Shown: one piece after another, positions 1 through 12,300 of the stretch | Layout of the letters: each line of letters opens with the position of its first letter | Numbering within the stretch: the stretch's first letter is position 1 | From: Atrichornis clamosus | Lineage: Eukaryota; Chordata; Aves; Passeriformes; Menuridae | DNA: 64,000 nt | Assembly (NCBI GenBank): GCA_013400975.1 | Contig: WBMZ01010163.1 | Location: 1-64,000, forward strand | Direction of reading: 5' to 3' | Notes under the pieces: generated by a model | Databases searched by the model: none | What the model was told of the DNA's origin: nothing | What the model saw: the letters and a program-made list of their open reading frames with translations, nothing else | Program-made: the position numbers and the translations under genes

Positions 1-148
1 CAGCCGGACCGCAGCTCTCCGCTCCGCTCAGCTCCGCACCGCCCCGCGCCGCACGGCCGCTGCACAGCTGCGCTCCGCTCCGCTCTGCCCGCGGGAGCTG
101 CGCTCCGCTCCGCTCTGCCCGCGGGAGCCGGCCGCGGAGGGAGCGAGG
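1..148 (+). other. ITGA8: 5' leader of ITGA8 (at least partly transcribed)
   Basis: Very GC- and CpG-rich sequence directly before the start codon, with runs of GCTCCGCTCC and no TATA box. The first ATG of the integrin frame is at 149. It has A at -3 (position 146) but C at +4, a moderate Kozak context. The transcription start cannot be placed; it may lie at or left of position 1, so promoter elements are probably outside the window. Confidence 0.7.
68..127 (+). repeat. Perfect 30-bp tandem duplication in the 5' leader
   Basis: Positions 68-97 and 98-127 are identical 30-mers, each beginning CTGCGCTCCG and ending CCCGCGGGAG. The second copy ends 21 bases before the start codon. Each unit contains a CCCGCGGG palindrome. 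With no differences between copies, the duplication is either recent, length-variable in the population, or an assembly artefact. Confidence 0.95.
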
Positions 149-333
149 ATGCTGCCCCTCAGCCGCGAGCGGCCCCGCCGCCGGCAGCACCCGCTGCTCC
201 TCCTGTCAGCGCTGCTCTGGGCGCCGGCGCTGGTGGCTTTCAACCTGGACGAGGAGAAGCTGACGGTGTACAGTGGCCCGCCGGGTAGCTACTTCGGATA
301 CTCGGTGGACTTCTACATCCCCGACCCCAGCAC
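149..333 (+). CDS. ITGA8: ITGA8 exon 1: signal peptide and start of propeller blade 1
   Basis: Encodes residues 1-61 and two bases of Thr62. An arginine-rich n-region (residues 6-12) is followed by a leucine-rich core. The likely signal peptidase cut is Ala30/Phe31, so the mature chain starts Phe-Asn-Leu-Asp, as in RGD-binding integrin alpha chains. Residues 48-55 (YFGYSVDF) are the FG part of FG-GAP repeat 1. The donor is CAC|GTGAGT. The start is chosen because it gives a complete signal peptide and no other in-frame ATG lies between it and the mature N-terminus. Confidence 0.95.
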
Positions 334-3300
334 GTGAGTGCCGCCGCTGGGGCTGGCGGGGTCCGGGCCGCCCCCGGGCTCGGGGAACGCTTTGGGAAGG
401 CGGAGGGCGAACGGCGGCGTCCCTCCCACGGGGTGACAGCGCCCATCGCCCGCCAGTGCTGATCGCCCCGGTGACCTCCCGGTGTGTTCCGCAGGGTCAG
501 TGTCCTGGTGGGAGCTCCCAAAGCCAACACCACGCAGCCAGACATCGTGGAAGGAGGAGCGGTGTACTACTGCGCCTGGCCCGCCGCCCGCTGCAGGCAG
601 ATCCCCTTCGACAACACCAGTAAGTGAGCCGCTGCTCCCCCGGTGCAGCGCTGTGTGTGTCGCGCCGCCGTGCCCGGGTCCCCCTCGGCTCCTCCGCGAT
701 CCCTTTACTTGGGTCGATTGACCCGAGGATCTGCACTTCGCCAGAGAGATCCCGCTCCTGGGAGTCGGAATGCATGTGCTCTTGCAGGAAAGAGTTTAAT
801 GGTCCCCAGAGAAGTATCAGGACTGTGACCTCCAGGATCAGTAGTTCATCTTAATAACTGCTTTTTTTCTTCTTCTTCTTTTTCTTTAATGAAAGGTATT
901 TGTGGCAGATTTCTGCTCTTGAAGATACTTTTGCGTTTAGAAGGCAAAGCCCCAAAAGCCATGTCTCACACTTCTCTGAATCTTGGAAATAACAGGATTT
1001 CTAGTCTTTGCTGTTATTTTCAACAAGGGGATTTCTGGCTGTTGAGATGGATGAAGTGCCTCATGTGGCATGCTTATTTAATTCTATTCAGAAAGCAACA
1101 ATTTTATTTCAGAATATTGGAAGCTAGATGCAAACCAATTTAGGCACAATGTGGATAGATTATATCCACTTCCAAAATCCCAAGACAGATGTTTCTTATT
1201 TAATTAGAGGGGACACACATTTTAAACAATTCAAGCTGTATTTTTTCTGTTGTCTCTTTATAGGTCTTGAAAATAATTTAAACCTAGTGTTTGCAGAGAC
1301 TTTAAAACTGATTCCTTTATTTAGGCAGACTTTGACAATGTGACCGTTAAGCAAAAGTTGTTATTCTTTAGGTTACATTTAATCTTAATATTTGTGGTTT
1401 ATTGAATGGGAACACAATACAATTTTTTTTTTTTGAGAGCACAAGTTAAATTAGAAGAGCTAACTTGAATCTAGCAAATAAGCAGTGCAGTTCCTTACCC
1501 CTCCCAGCTCCAGCTGCCCACATCCTATTGCTGTGTTAGTGTCTAGGAACTCTAATCAGGATGACTGTCCCATGATGCTGGGCATTCTTCAAAACAGAGT
1601 AAGTGAAATTCATGTATGTGTATATGGCTGCTTGGGCATGTAAAACTATGTACAGGATATGGTTAGATATATAAATGGAAATGTACATAAACAGTATGCA
1701 TACCTTATTTTAATTGTGATATGCCCTGAGTGTACATTACTAAAATAAAATCAGGAAATAGAGGAAATACTCATATACTTCCCATCCTATGATTAGATAG
1801 TTCATGTAACAAAAATGGAATATATTATCTATACAAATTAGTTTCAAGTTTGAATAGAAAACTTACAGACCAAATGGAAATTCTGTCACCTTTTTGAAGG
1901 GGAGTTTTGAGAAATTAATGAAAACATAGTGATGAAACCTAGAAGGACCTAGAAGACTTTCCTCTGGGACAACTAGATACTCTTGGCACAGATGTCCTTT
2001 TGCAGATGCTATGTTTTGAATAAAGGCATAAACAGACTGATGAAAAAGTATATCAGTAAGGCTTTAGACTGTATCACACAACTGCTCAGCTTGGAATCTC
2101 CAAAGCGTGGTTCATTCAGTCTTCCTGAGATGGTTGGTTGTGTCCTGTAGATAGAATCCTGACTTGCAGACAGCTGAAGTTGAGCCAGAGAGTGTCCCAT
2201 GTGTAGACAGAGATGAACTGTCCTTGCTGGAGGGACAGCAGCATAGGCAGGTTTAGCAGAGTTGTCAGTGGCTCTGTAATTCCAGTCCCAAGGTCACTAA
2301 AGGTGTCATTTTGCACAATTCAGCAATGTCCCCTGGACAGGGACCCTGGGAAGGTTTAGCTTGTACCAACTCCTGTTCTTCATTGCCAGCAACAGAAAGG
2401 CCACCTCCGATACCCCTTAGATGACTCTTTTTGTTGATGTCTAGACATATATTTCATGTCATTTTTTTCTCTCCCAAACCCACATTTTGTAGGAGTGAGT
2501 TTTCCTTCTTTCCCACTATCCCCCAAGCAGACTAAGCCACGTGAGCTCTACCCTGGGTGAAACTATTCCAAATAGTCTGTCACACATAGTGTCTTTTGAA
2601 GTCTTTAGCCATTGTGTGACTACTGGGACTTACACAGTCCTCAGTAAATGGCGGAGGATGTTTTCAGTTCATAGCTCTTTCTTGTACAGGCATCTTGTAC
2701 TCATTATGACTTCTCCTACAACATCACTCAGAAGTGTTCTATTCCCATTTTGATATTTATTCTAATAAACAGTGAAGAAGTCAGTCTGAGTTGTCAAAGA
2801 TCATACAGGAAGTTGATGATGATCCCGGTAACTGACACGGGAGTTTTTTCTTCTTCTTCCAGTGAATTAACCACAATATTGTTCTTTCTTCCAAAACAGA
2901 AACACTAAACACTTGTTAGAATACTAGAAGCTCAGTTGTAGCAGCTTTAGTTTTAAAGATTAATGCTTCATGCCTCCGTAAAAGTCTTATAAAGCTTTGA
3001 GACTGTTTTCTGAAACAAAACAGAAGAACTGCAGAGGCTGCTTCAGAGTTGAAAGATTTCATTTTGATGGATTTTTATACAAAGCTTCCATTTTAAAGTA
3101 CTTTCTTCTTGACTCTAACTAAATAATATCAGCTCTTGCAGTTAGATTCACTAAGCAAAGCACAATAAAAGAAATGAAACTGCTGAATAATTGGGAGCTT
3201 TCTTGATTAAGTTCAGAAATAAAAACTGAGTGGAACTAGAAAGAAGAAGAGAGTATAACATAAAACTTAAAAGGCAGTGCGAACCAAAAACTAGATAAAG

Positions 3301-6300
3301 AATTTGCTAAATCAACATTTTTCAGCCACAGGAGTTCAATGGAGGACTTCTAAATTCTAAAGATTTGTTAAAGTAAAGCAGATTCACATACACTATATCC
3401 AAAGTTCCATATGTGGAATTGCTCCAGGTCACAAAACCTGAAATTTCCACTATTACATAAAGATTGAAGAGATGAACAAATCCAAGAGGTTGAAAGCCAC
3501 TGGCTTAAATTACGTATGAGCATGAGGGCTCATGTCTTCTGTTTCTGAGAACTGGATGCACCAGTGAAGCTCAAGTATGTTGCATTCAATGCAAGTTATG
3601 TTTTGCCGTTGAAGAGGGAACATACAGTGAGTGCACTTGAATGATATTTGGACTTTTGCTGCCACAAACAAGTATTTAACTGGATATCTAATTGGTAAGA
3701 CTCATATGTAACTGCACAGATCATTTCTCTCTTTCCACGAGAACAGTACACCTAATTTCAAGAGAGGTTCCTTTGTTTGCAAATGCTTTCATGTTATTTG
3801 TATTAACACTGTTAATATCTCAGTCCTACTAAATGAAGATAGTGAGGACACTGACTAGTATTTGTGATGGCTTTAGTCAAGATTCTGGACATTTTCAAAT
3901 ATCATGGTGTTACAGCTGTGGAGTTACTTTGTACTAATTCATAGTTATCCTGTGTTTTACAGTTATTGAGTTGTTTATTTAATGAATGGGTAGATATGCC
4001 TTGTTAACCAAAAAAGGAACAAAATCTCTCTCCACCAACAGTTAAGGCTTGCTAAGAGGACGTGATGAACAAGAACAGGCTCATAAGTCAGGGAAGGGAA
4101 AGAAGAAAAAAATAATGTGTGGAGTTTCTAAACTATATATTGCCTTAGACAGTGGGGGCGTTTGTTCAAGAAGTGTGACATGAGGGAACCAAGTAAGTGA
4201 TAGACATCTTAGTTAAAAACTTAGTCTCGCTTAGATTAATTTTATGATGTTCAGCACTGAGATAGGATGGTCTTTGGTTCTGTAAAGGCTGTTTTATTGA
4301 AGGGGTTTATTTATTTAGTTATAGGAATAATATATTTTTATTTTTAAAATGACTAGAGTGTTATTTTAAATGAAGTCATTCTATATCCTGCATGCCATAG
4401 AGTTCTGAAGAGAGAACCCAAGTGCTAGGCCTAACTGGACCTGACATCGTGACACTGGTGGGAAACAACTGCGATGTTCCCCAGTGGATCAGGGGTGTGA
4501 CACTCAAGGGCAGGACCCACCATCACTGTCAAGGTGCATCTAACTTTCTTGTCACCCCACAGACTGTGGCACTCAGTACTAAACTTTATTTTCTGGATCA
4601 TGTAAGCTTTAAATGACAAAAGAAAAGTCCTTATGGTTTGTGATGCCCCCTTACTCTTTTTTTTTTTTTTTCTCAGAGACTAAGATCACATGAGGGAGTA
4701 GACATTGTATTCCCAATGAAAGATACAAAAAAACCTTTAAAAAATGCATCACTGCTTCTGAGTGCTCTGTCCTACCTGTCAACCACAGACTGGGCTCCTT
4801 ACTACTACCAGTGATACTCAAATACAAGACTACTAAAATAATCTCTGTGGCGCTGTGCATGTGTTAGGATGCCCAATCTGGTCTGAGTGCTATGGGCAGC
4901 TGCATAACCTGTGTTAATAATGTGGAAATGTGTGTGGGCTAAACTACCCTGCTGAGAAGATGGCTTAACTGGAGTTGATAGAGGTGCAGGAGTATCTGCA
5001 GCCCATTCCTAAAAGCCACACCTCCTAACTGAAATTGCTGTACAGGTAGTTGTCCCAGATTGTCACTAATTTCTCAGGCCACCTATCTCTCTTCTTCATA
5101 GTAGCTAATTCAGAGATTTCCAAAGCAATGAAATAAATTACTTGCATCAATAATTAATCCTATTGATGTAATATCATTCCTGACAAGCGACAGAGGGGCA
5201 AAGAAGGAAGGAGGGTGAAATTTTTGACATGCTGTAGGATTTGAGCTGACCCATCCACAAGCAAGTCATGTAACTGGACATTCCCTTATGGGTTGGCCAG
5301 TGATATGGCCTGCAGCCAAGAAGGGGCTTTAGCAGGAACTGCCTGTGTTTCCTGCTGTTGCTACAGCACTGACTGTGCAGTCCCATGTTTGCAGTTCTTT
5401 AAAGCTCCCGAAGTCTGTGCGCTGGCATCAAGACTCTGGGAAGAAGCTCAAAGCACTGCCCCTGAGAGCACAATGGGTGCTTTAACCTGCTCCATTGCAG
5501 CAGGGAACTGAGATAAAGTGTAATGGAAGGGCTTTTAGTATCTGCTTACTCCAGGAAATACAGATTGAAGGGCAGCGACTCTTCTCCCTTGTTTCCCTAC
5601 TTTGTAAAGTTGTCCGGTCGCATTGCAGTGTAAGGCTGTGATACTCTGAAACTCAATGAGAGGACAGGGGAACAAGTGTTGGCATCATATTAAAGGTTTG
5701 TGGTCTGTCTTTCCTCTCTTACACAAAGCTAACTTCTTTTCAGTTTCTCCTGTATGAAATGAGGTTTACAATGACTTTCTGCTTTAGCATTGAGATAGAA
5801 TTACCAAGTCCTTATTTCAGCTGTGTGCTCTTCCATTCAGCTGCCAGGAGAGGTAGCAGGAGAGCAATACCAAGAAAACTTTCTCCACTCTTGTTTAACT
5901 GGGGAACTTCTGAACCATCCAAAGCATCTTGCAGCCAGAAGCAAACTTAAATACCCCCTAAAGTGCACTATTGCATTTGAAATATGGTAAAAAGCTAATA
6001 GTTCAGATTTTGGACACTCATTATAATGGTCACTTTTAGTTGTAATGCTTAACAGACTGCATCAAGTTCTTATGTTTTAAATTAGCTTCTGAAGCCAGAA
6101 TTTTAGATACCACTTCCCTTAAGTTTTCAAAACTCACTGGGGTGTTGGCTTTGCTATCAGTTAACTTTACCAGTTTTACTAAAATAGGCTATATTTTTCT
6201 AAACTAGCTGGAAAAAAATCTGAACAGCCTCTGAAGAGTAGCAGGGGAGGGAGATGTAAATCAGTTCTGACCGAGGGTGCAGTTGATAAAAAACATGAGC

Positions 6301-9300
6301 TAATCTGGCCAGCAGTTGAGCTGATTGTAACAGAAGCCAGGTACTATATAAGGAAAAGATGTATTGTGGGACTCGAGAGCTTTAGTTACATGAAAAAATT
6401 GTTAGCTGTGGAGATGGTAAGATTCTGGGGAAAACTTAGAATCCTGTTATAAAACAGAATTTGCATCTCAAGAGAAATTGCTGAGAGAGAACTTTGTTGT
6501 ACTTTTAAATGTTGACACTTTTCAGTCCACTATGCCAGGAAGACCTTATCTGGAGCCTCATGGTTCACTTGTAAAATTCTGATTTATAATAGACCCTCAT
6601 GAGTTTCTTTGTAAGTCTCAGCCTTATCTAAAGAAGGGAAAAAATACCCTTAGCTATGTTAGTTCAAGCCCTGAGGTCTTAATTTGGTTTTGATCCGATT
6701 GTACTTAGGGAAAAAAATCCTATTGAGTTTGATGATTTTTTTTTTGTTTGTTCATGGAATGAAAGTCCAAATAAAGCTCTCTAGATACAATCTATTAAAT
6801 TAAAATAACTCATATGAATAGCAGCTAAGTTACAGTAAAAAACCAGAAATTAAATAGTTGTTAGCAGAACCAGATCAATCTAAAAATAGAAGCAACTCTT
6901 CTCATCATGCAAGCGTTTTGCATATCCTTACTGTCTCTAAACACTATGGAGTCCCTTTTTCCCCCAGCATTGATTAAAAGCAATTGCTTGGCTTGGTTCC
7001 CTAGATCATACATAGTGTTTAGCTTTCCATTTGAATTCTGTCTCTCAGGTGAGGGTCTAATATCAAGGACCACGTGAAAGTTACTGAGCTACCTTTGCTT
7101 TGTAGTGGGTGGTATCATTGGACTCTTTTATGGTAGTGATATGAAAAAGATATCACTGGTGGTTGGATTGACAAGATTCTCTCTTTTCCCTCACTTCTAG
7201 AACATGGGAGCAAGTATGCCAGTACAAACCCTTCTTTCTGCCTTTTCCCTTTTGTAAGCTAGAACTCTAATGATGCAGCAGAAGTGATTTCAAAGTTAAC
7301 TGAGGTTGCTCAGAGCCTTGTGTAGCCAACTTCTGAAACCACCCCAGAGTGGACATGCCGTAGTCTCTGTGGGGAATCTCTTCTAGTGCTTGAAATCTAT
7401 TCAGAAATTTGCTTGCTGCAACTTGTGCCTTGTTGCCCCTTTTCCTTTTGCTGCATACCTCAAATGGGAATTTGGCACTCTCTTCTGCCTATTGAACACT
7501 GAATGAAGCACAAATAGATCATCCTTTGCTTTCTCTTCTTTGGGCCAAACACCTACAAGTCTGGTATTGATGTCTCAAAACTGTACATAGCATTCCAGCT
7601 GTGGCTCCATGTCAGGGGGATATTTACTTTCCTTTACCTGTAAAAATTTATAGAAATATTTGTTGGTTTTATATGTTTGTATTCACATTTTATCCAAATA
7701 TGGATAGATTGAAGTGATTATTCACCTCTGCTCTGTGTATATATAATTGTGTACAAATATATGAAATCTATATATTACATTTTACATTATCTATATTTTT
7801 TATATTATGCATGTGCATAGGTACATGCACAGATATATCACAACAGGTATTTGAAGGGGATTTGCCATCCTGGATGTAGGTACAGATCTGAGGGCAGAGT
7901 GTAACTGAACCTGCTGCAGGTGCCTGCTTAATGGCCATCTATGTTTATCCAGTATATACAGCCAAATACACACAGAGCATTTAAAGATAATACTTTTCAG
8001 AGTTCCTTCATGATGAGAACTTACCTGAAAGAGCAGGTGTATTACACAGATATTTTGCTTTGATCAGAAGCATTGTTTTCCTGTGTTGTTTGATTAAAAT
8101 ATTTTCACAGAATCACAGAATAATTTAGTTTGGAAAAGACATGAGATCATCGAGTCCAGCTTTTGACTGATCACCACCTTGATTTGCTTTTGTTCATCTG
8201 AGTATTTTCAAATTATAAAAGATGCTGCATTTTTTACTTACAGTTTTCAAGAGCTGAATGAATCACAGTAGGTCACTACCAGTTTTTGCAAATACATCTC
8301 TTACGCAGATCTTAGTACAAAATGGAAATATTTGTAAGAGTAATGTTTGATTTGTGCCTATTAAACTGTTTATAATGTGCTGACTAGGTGACTGAGACCA
8401 ATCCCCATAGAAAGCACCAAATTTAGTCTAATATATGCAAATGATGGATGTTCACTAAAACTTGCTCCAGGTTCAGGCTTCAATTCCTACAAGCAAATAT
8501 CTGCACTACTGCTCTTAACGTAGTTTTGCTTTTTACTGTCTGAACTAACATTTTTCTACCTGTCCAACTACTGTTTTGGCAATGTAAGGGGCTTTTTTCC
8601 CCTTTGATAGCCCCTAGGAACCTCAACTAAAAAAACGGGTGAAGGAATGCTGGCTTTAAGAATCATGTTTATCTGTCTCCAGAGCTGCTTCTGAAGCTGG
8701 ATTGTAGGGCAGTACCATGCATAGCTGTCATGGCTTCTGCAGTAGAAAATGAGGTGCTTTGGGGTTGCTGAAATACAGTTTAAGGATGTCCTTGTACCTA
8801 AATTTATATTTATTAATCTCTCCGCTCTTTGCATACTCCTGGTTGTCTGGGCCTTAGTCTGCAATAGAGTCTTAAGCAGTACAATTATGAGAGACTCCAA
8901 AGCTGCATTTCAAGCCAAATTTGCAAGTCATCCAGACTGTTGACCATCTGGAACAGCTCCTGGGCTGGCTCTGAAGCAACCCAGCTGGTACTCAGGCACT
9001 CCCTGGACCGCTCTGTGGACAGGCTCAGGCGTTGTGTGCCCAGCCCAGCTGCTGCTTTGTATTCTAGATATCCTTGCACTGGTGTCACATATCATGATAC
9101 AAGATAGCCTGGACTCCTTCCTAAAAGGGGCCAGAGATTCTCTTCCAGAAGAGAAGATGACATTTGAATGCAACCTGAATATACGCCAAGTTTTTGCTGC
9201 TTACAAAATTACAGCTGTGGGTAAGGTACAGTATAGACATAGCCTGTGGGCCTCAGATCCCTATAAATGGCAGAAGGAGAGATATTTCCCTGTCATTATA

Positions 9301-12300
9301 AGGGTGTTATCAGGATACAGACATGGTACTTTTTGAAACACTTAGATAATGCTGTTTTGAGGAATATACAGAATTTTTTTTAATTGCACTGAGGTTTATC
9401 TGGGTACCTGAATAGTCTTTGTCTGAGTCCAATCTATGCTGGTCATCCATGGCTATCTAGAGTTGATTAAAAAAAAAAAAAAGGTACCTTTAGGCCATGA
9501 TTCTTGTGACCTTCTCAGAGTTTTGCTTTAAAAGGAAAATAACTGGCCTAGATCATGTCCTCAGGTGTAAGCATATGACTAGCTCAGAAGGGGACAGTTG
9601 CAGTAGGGCACAGTAATGACAGTGCATGTGTATTCAGACAAGTTAGTTGTGTATATAGCTTTATTTTGATAAAGTTACCTGGAAAAAAGTAGCTGTTTTA
9701 TAGCAATCTGAAATACTGATTGGTTGTTACATACAGAAGACTAAACTGTATTTGAAGGCACAACCTCAGAAACTGGAAATATGACTCCATATCTCTAGCA
9801 AGGATGATGAACAAAGGTGATTAGAAAAATTCTATCAAAATATATTTATCTAGGGAAAAAGCTATTTGTTAATTTCTGTGTCTCTGATATTTTTCTAATT
9901 ATTATATAGTGAAAATCCCATGCCACATGATGAAGGATTCCAACTACACCATATGCCACTAAATGGGATGGGATGGGATGGGATGGGATGGGATGGGATG
10001 GGATGGGGTGGTGTGCATGTGTGTGTACAGTTCTTGCAGATTTACTGGTAAGTTCAGCTGTGGTTTTATAAATCCTGCAAATGGTTGTTCAAGTTTTAAA
10101 ATTTAACTTCTTTTCAAATGTTGGTGTGCTTTGCCAGTAGACAAGTATGTTGTTTTGATTGAAGATGTAAGCTCCTTTCAAGTCAGGATACTGGTCATGA
10201 GTATCCTCAGAGCCAGGCTAGCGTTGGCTGCTGTAAGCTGGCCATGGCTGATTTTCAAGCTTCAAAAGCTTGGTTTCTATCAGTACCCCATCTGTGGACA
10301 TTGATCATGTTCAGATCTGCTGGAGCATTAAAAAAAGAAAAAAGAAATCTTTAAAGTTTGAAAGGGTCTGACTTCACTGGAAAAAATAATCAAAAGTAGT
10401 GTTGCCAACAGCTAGGTAGAACCTGGCAGCTCCCACAATGCGGTGTGTCAAATATGCTGTCTCCCACACTCCACACAAGTTTAGGCCTAACTTAAATAAA
10501 ATGTATTTTTTAATTAATATCTGAATTTTTAAGATCTAAATATTCCTGAAATTTATCTCTCTAAGCATGAACTTCAATAGTAGCTTCTGTAATTGGCGCA
10601 GCACAGAAGCAGATACTTGTTTGAAGGAAGATGTTTCCTCAGAGACTTTCAAACTTTAAAAGATTCATTCTCATTAAACTCTCCTTTATGTTTATTAGGA
10701 AAAAATAAAGAGACAGAGTACCCTTGTTCTACAAATATGATGCTTTTTTTTCTTCTAACTCAGTTTATATTTATAACGTTTATGAGTTTACCATAAGCTG
10801 AAGTCAGTGATGAGCTAACATCCTAGAAAAGCATTCAGGTATCTCCTGTATTCCTGCTGGGCAAATCCCAAGAAAGGTTGGCTTTTTAAAATGTTGGCTG
10901 CATTTTTTCTCAGTTATTTAAAAGTGTATGTAAATCCACAGAATATAATCTGACACTACTTTTTTTTTTAACGTTCCAAGGTTTACAGTATATGGTTTTA
11001 TTTTCACTCAGAGTGACCAAAAAGGATTGATTCTTCTGAAATAGGAGGGCCTGATAGGAACCAGAAATAAACATAAGGGAATGCAGATACAAGTGGGAAG
11101 GAGTAATGCCCTGCTTATGTATAAATTGAAAAGTTCATTAGGAATGACTGGTAAGGGAAGAGCATAGCTCATGAACATATGGGAAATCAGTTTACTTCAG
11201 AGAACTGAGGGTGAAAGGAAGGGATGTCTGCTTTTTATTAAAACCTGAAATGCATTATAATTGGCCTGAATCTTTGCCCAGATGGCTTCTCTTATGCTGA
11301 CATCTGCAAGAGTGTATATAAAGCAACATTAAGAAGCTGTCTCTTGTGACAGTGTGTACACATGTAATTCTGTTAAAAACTAAGTCCTTTGCTATCTATA
11401 GTGTTGGTCTTTGAATAAGCATGCTGAGAAATGTCATTTGTTTGACAAAAACTAATTACGGAACATGCTTTTTACATGGAAAGTTTCTACCACATCTGAG
11501 AAAAGCTTTTAGGGCTTTTCACCTATTTTTGTAGATTCTTGTTAATTCTTCATCATAAATTCTAAAATTCCAATTAACCTTTTTTTTCTTTTTCACAGGG
11601 GGAAGCACAGCATTTCTTATTCTGGTCCTGTGTATTTTTTAATAAAGTTTTAAGTGTAATTATTTTGAATTTTCATGTGTGAATTTAAGTTGTTTTCCAC
11701 TGACCAGTGAAAAACTAGGAAGTCCATTTCTTATGGATGACGATAGTGGATGCAATGTAATGTATCCATTAGTCTGTTCACTTGTGTCTGTAGCTCACAG
11801 GGTAATACTTGGTTAAAAATAAGCTGTCAACATACTGCTTCTTTCTTTGTCAGACAACAGGAAAATTAAAGTCAATGGCACCAGGGAACCTATTGAGTTT
11901 AAGACAAATCAGTGGTTTGGGGCAACAGTCAAAGCTCATAAAGAAAAAGTTGTGGTAAGTCTTATGCCTTTGGTATTCATTTGGAGATGTTTATTTTTCT
12001 CAAATGTATATTTTTAATAGCTGTCTATGTTTATATTATGGAAATAACTCTCTGATTATGCATGAATTATAAAACAGATGATGTATTTAATTCAAAAAAT
12101 GAAAGCAACCTATAAAATCAGGTTGAACTGATCAAGTGAAGATGATCCCACTGCCATGTGAAAACAGCAGAATGCCATATTGTTATGGAACTGAATGAAG
12201 ATATTTTGTAAACAGATAATGGACGTATTTCAGAGATACAGAGGAACTTATAGCTCTATGCTATAAAATGTTTTGTATTACGAAGATATATTTGGAATGT

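Larger units (their letters stand above)
1..720. promoter_or_regulatory. ITGA8: CpG island spanning leader, exon 1, intron 1 and exon 2
   Basis: CpG dinucleotides are dense from position 1 to about 720 and then fall away sharply into AT-rich intron 2. This is the usual signature of a CpG-island promoter region with its 3' shore in the gene body. The left edge of the island is outside the window. No individual factor site is claimed. Confidence 0.75.
620..11853 (+). other. ITGA8: Intron 2 (11.2 kb, phase 1)
   Basis: AT-rich non-coding sequence with donor GTAAGT and acceptor TTCTTTGTCAG. It holds a minus-strand CR1 scrap near 8106-8180, a nine-copy ATGGG array at 9963-10007 with an adjoining GT-rich tail, and poly-T or poly-A runs near 1421, 4657 and 9470. 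An AT-rich, TATATA-laden stretch lies at about 7730-7830, and a GC-richer patch at about 8900-9180. Short open frames occur on both strands, none with a recognisable protein. I see nothing else supportable. Confidence 0.9.

Noticed and set aside
444..446. Arg-Gly-Asp triplet (residues 444-446 of the protein, in exon 13) as an adhesion motif
   Set aside because: It lies in FG-GAP repeat 7 of a receptor that itself binds RGD ligands, and belongs to the conserved TLRGDSD strand/loop of the fold. The coordinates given here are residue numbers.
28..775. Several open frames on both strands in the first 800 bases besides the integrin frame
   Set aside because: They lie in a CpG-rich island where stop codons are rare. 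Their translations are low-complexity Arg/Pro/Ser-rich and conflict with the clear exon 1 and exon 2 coding frames.
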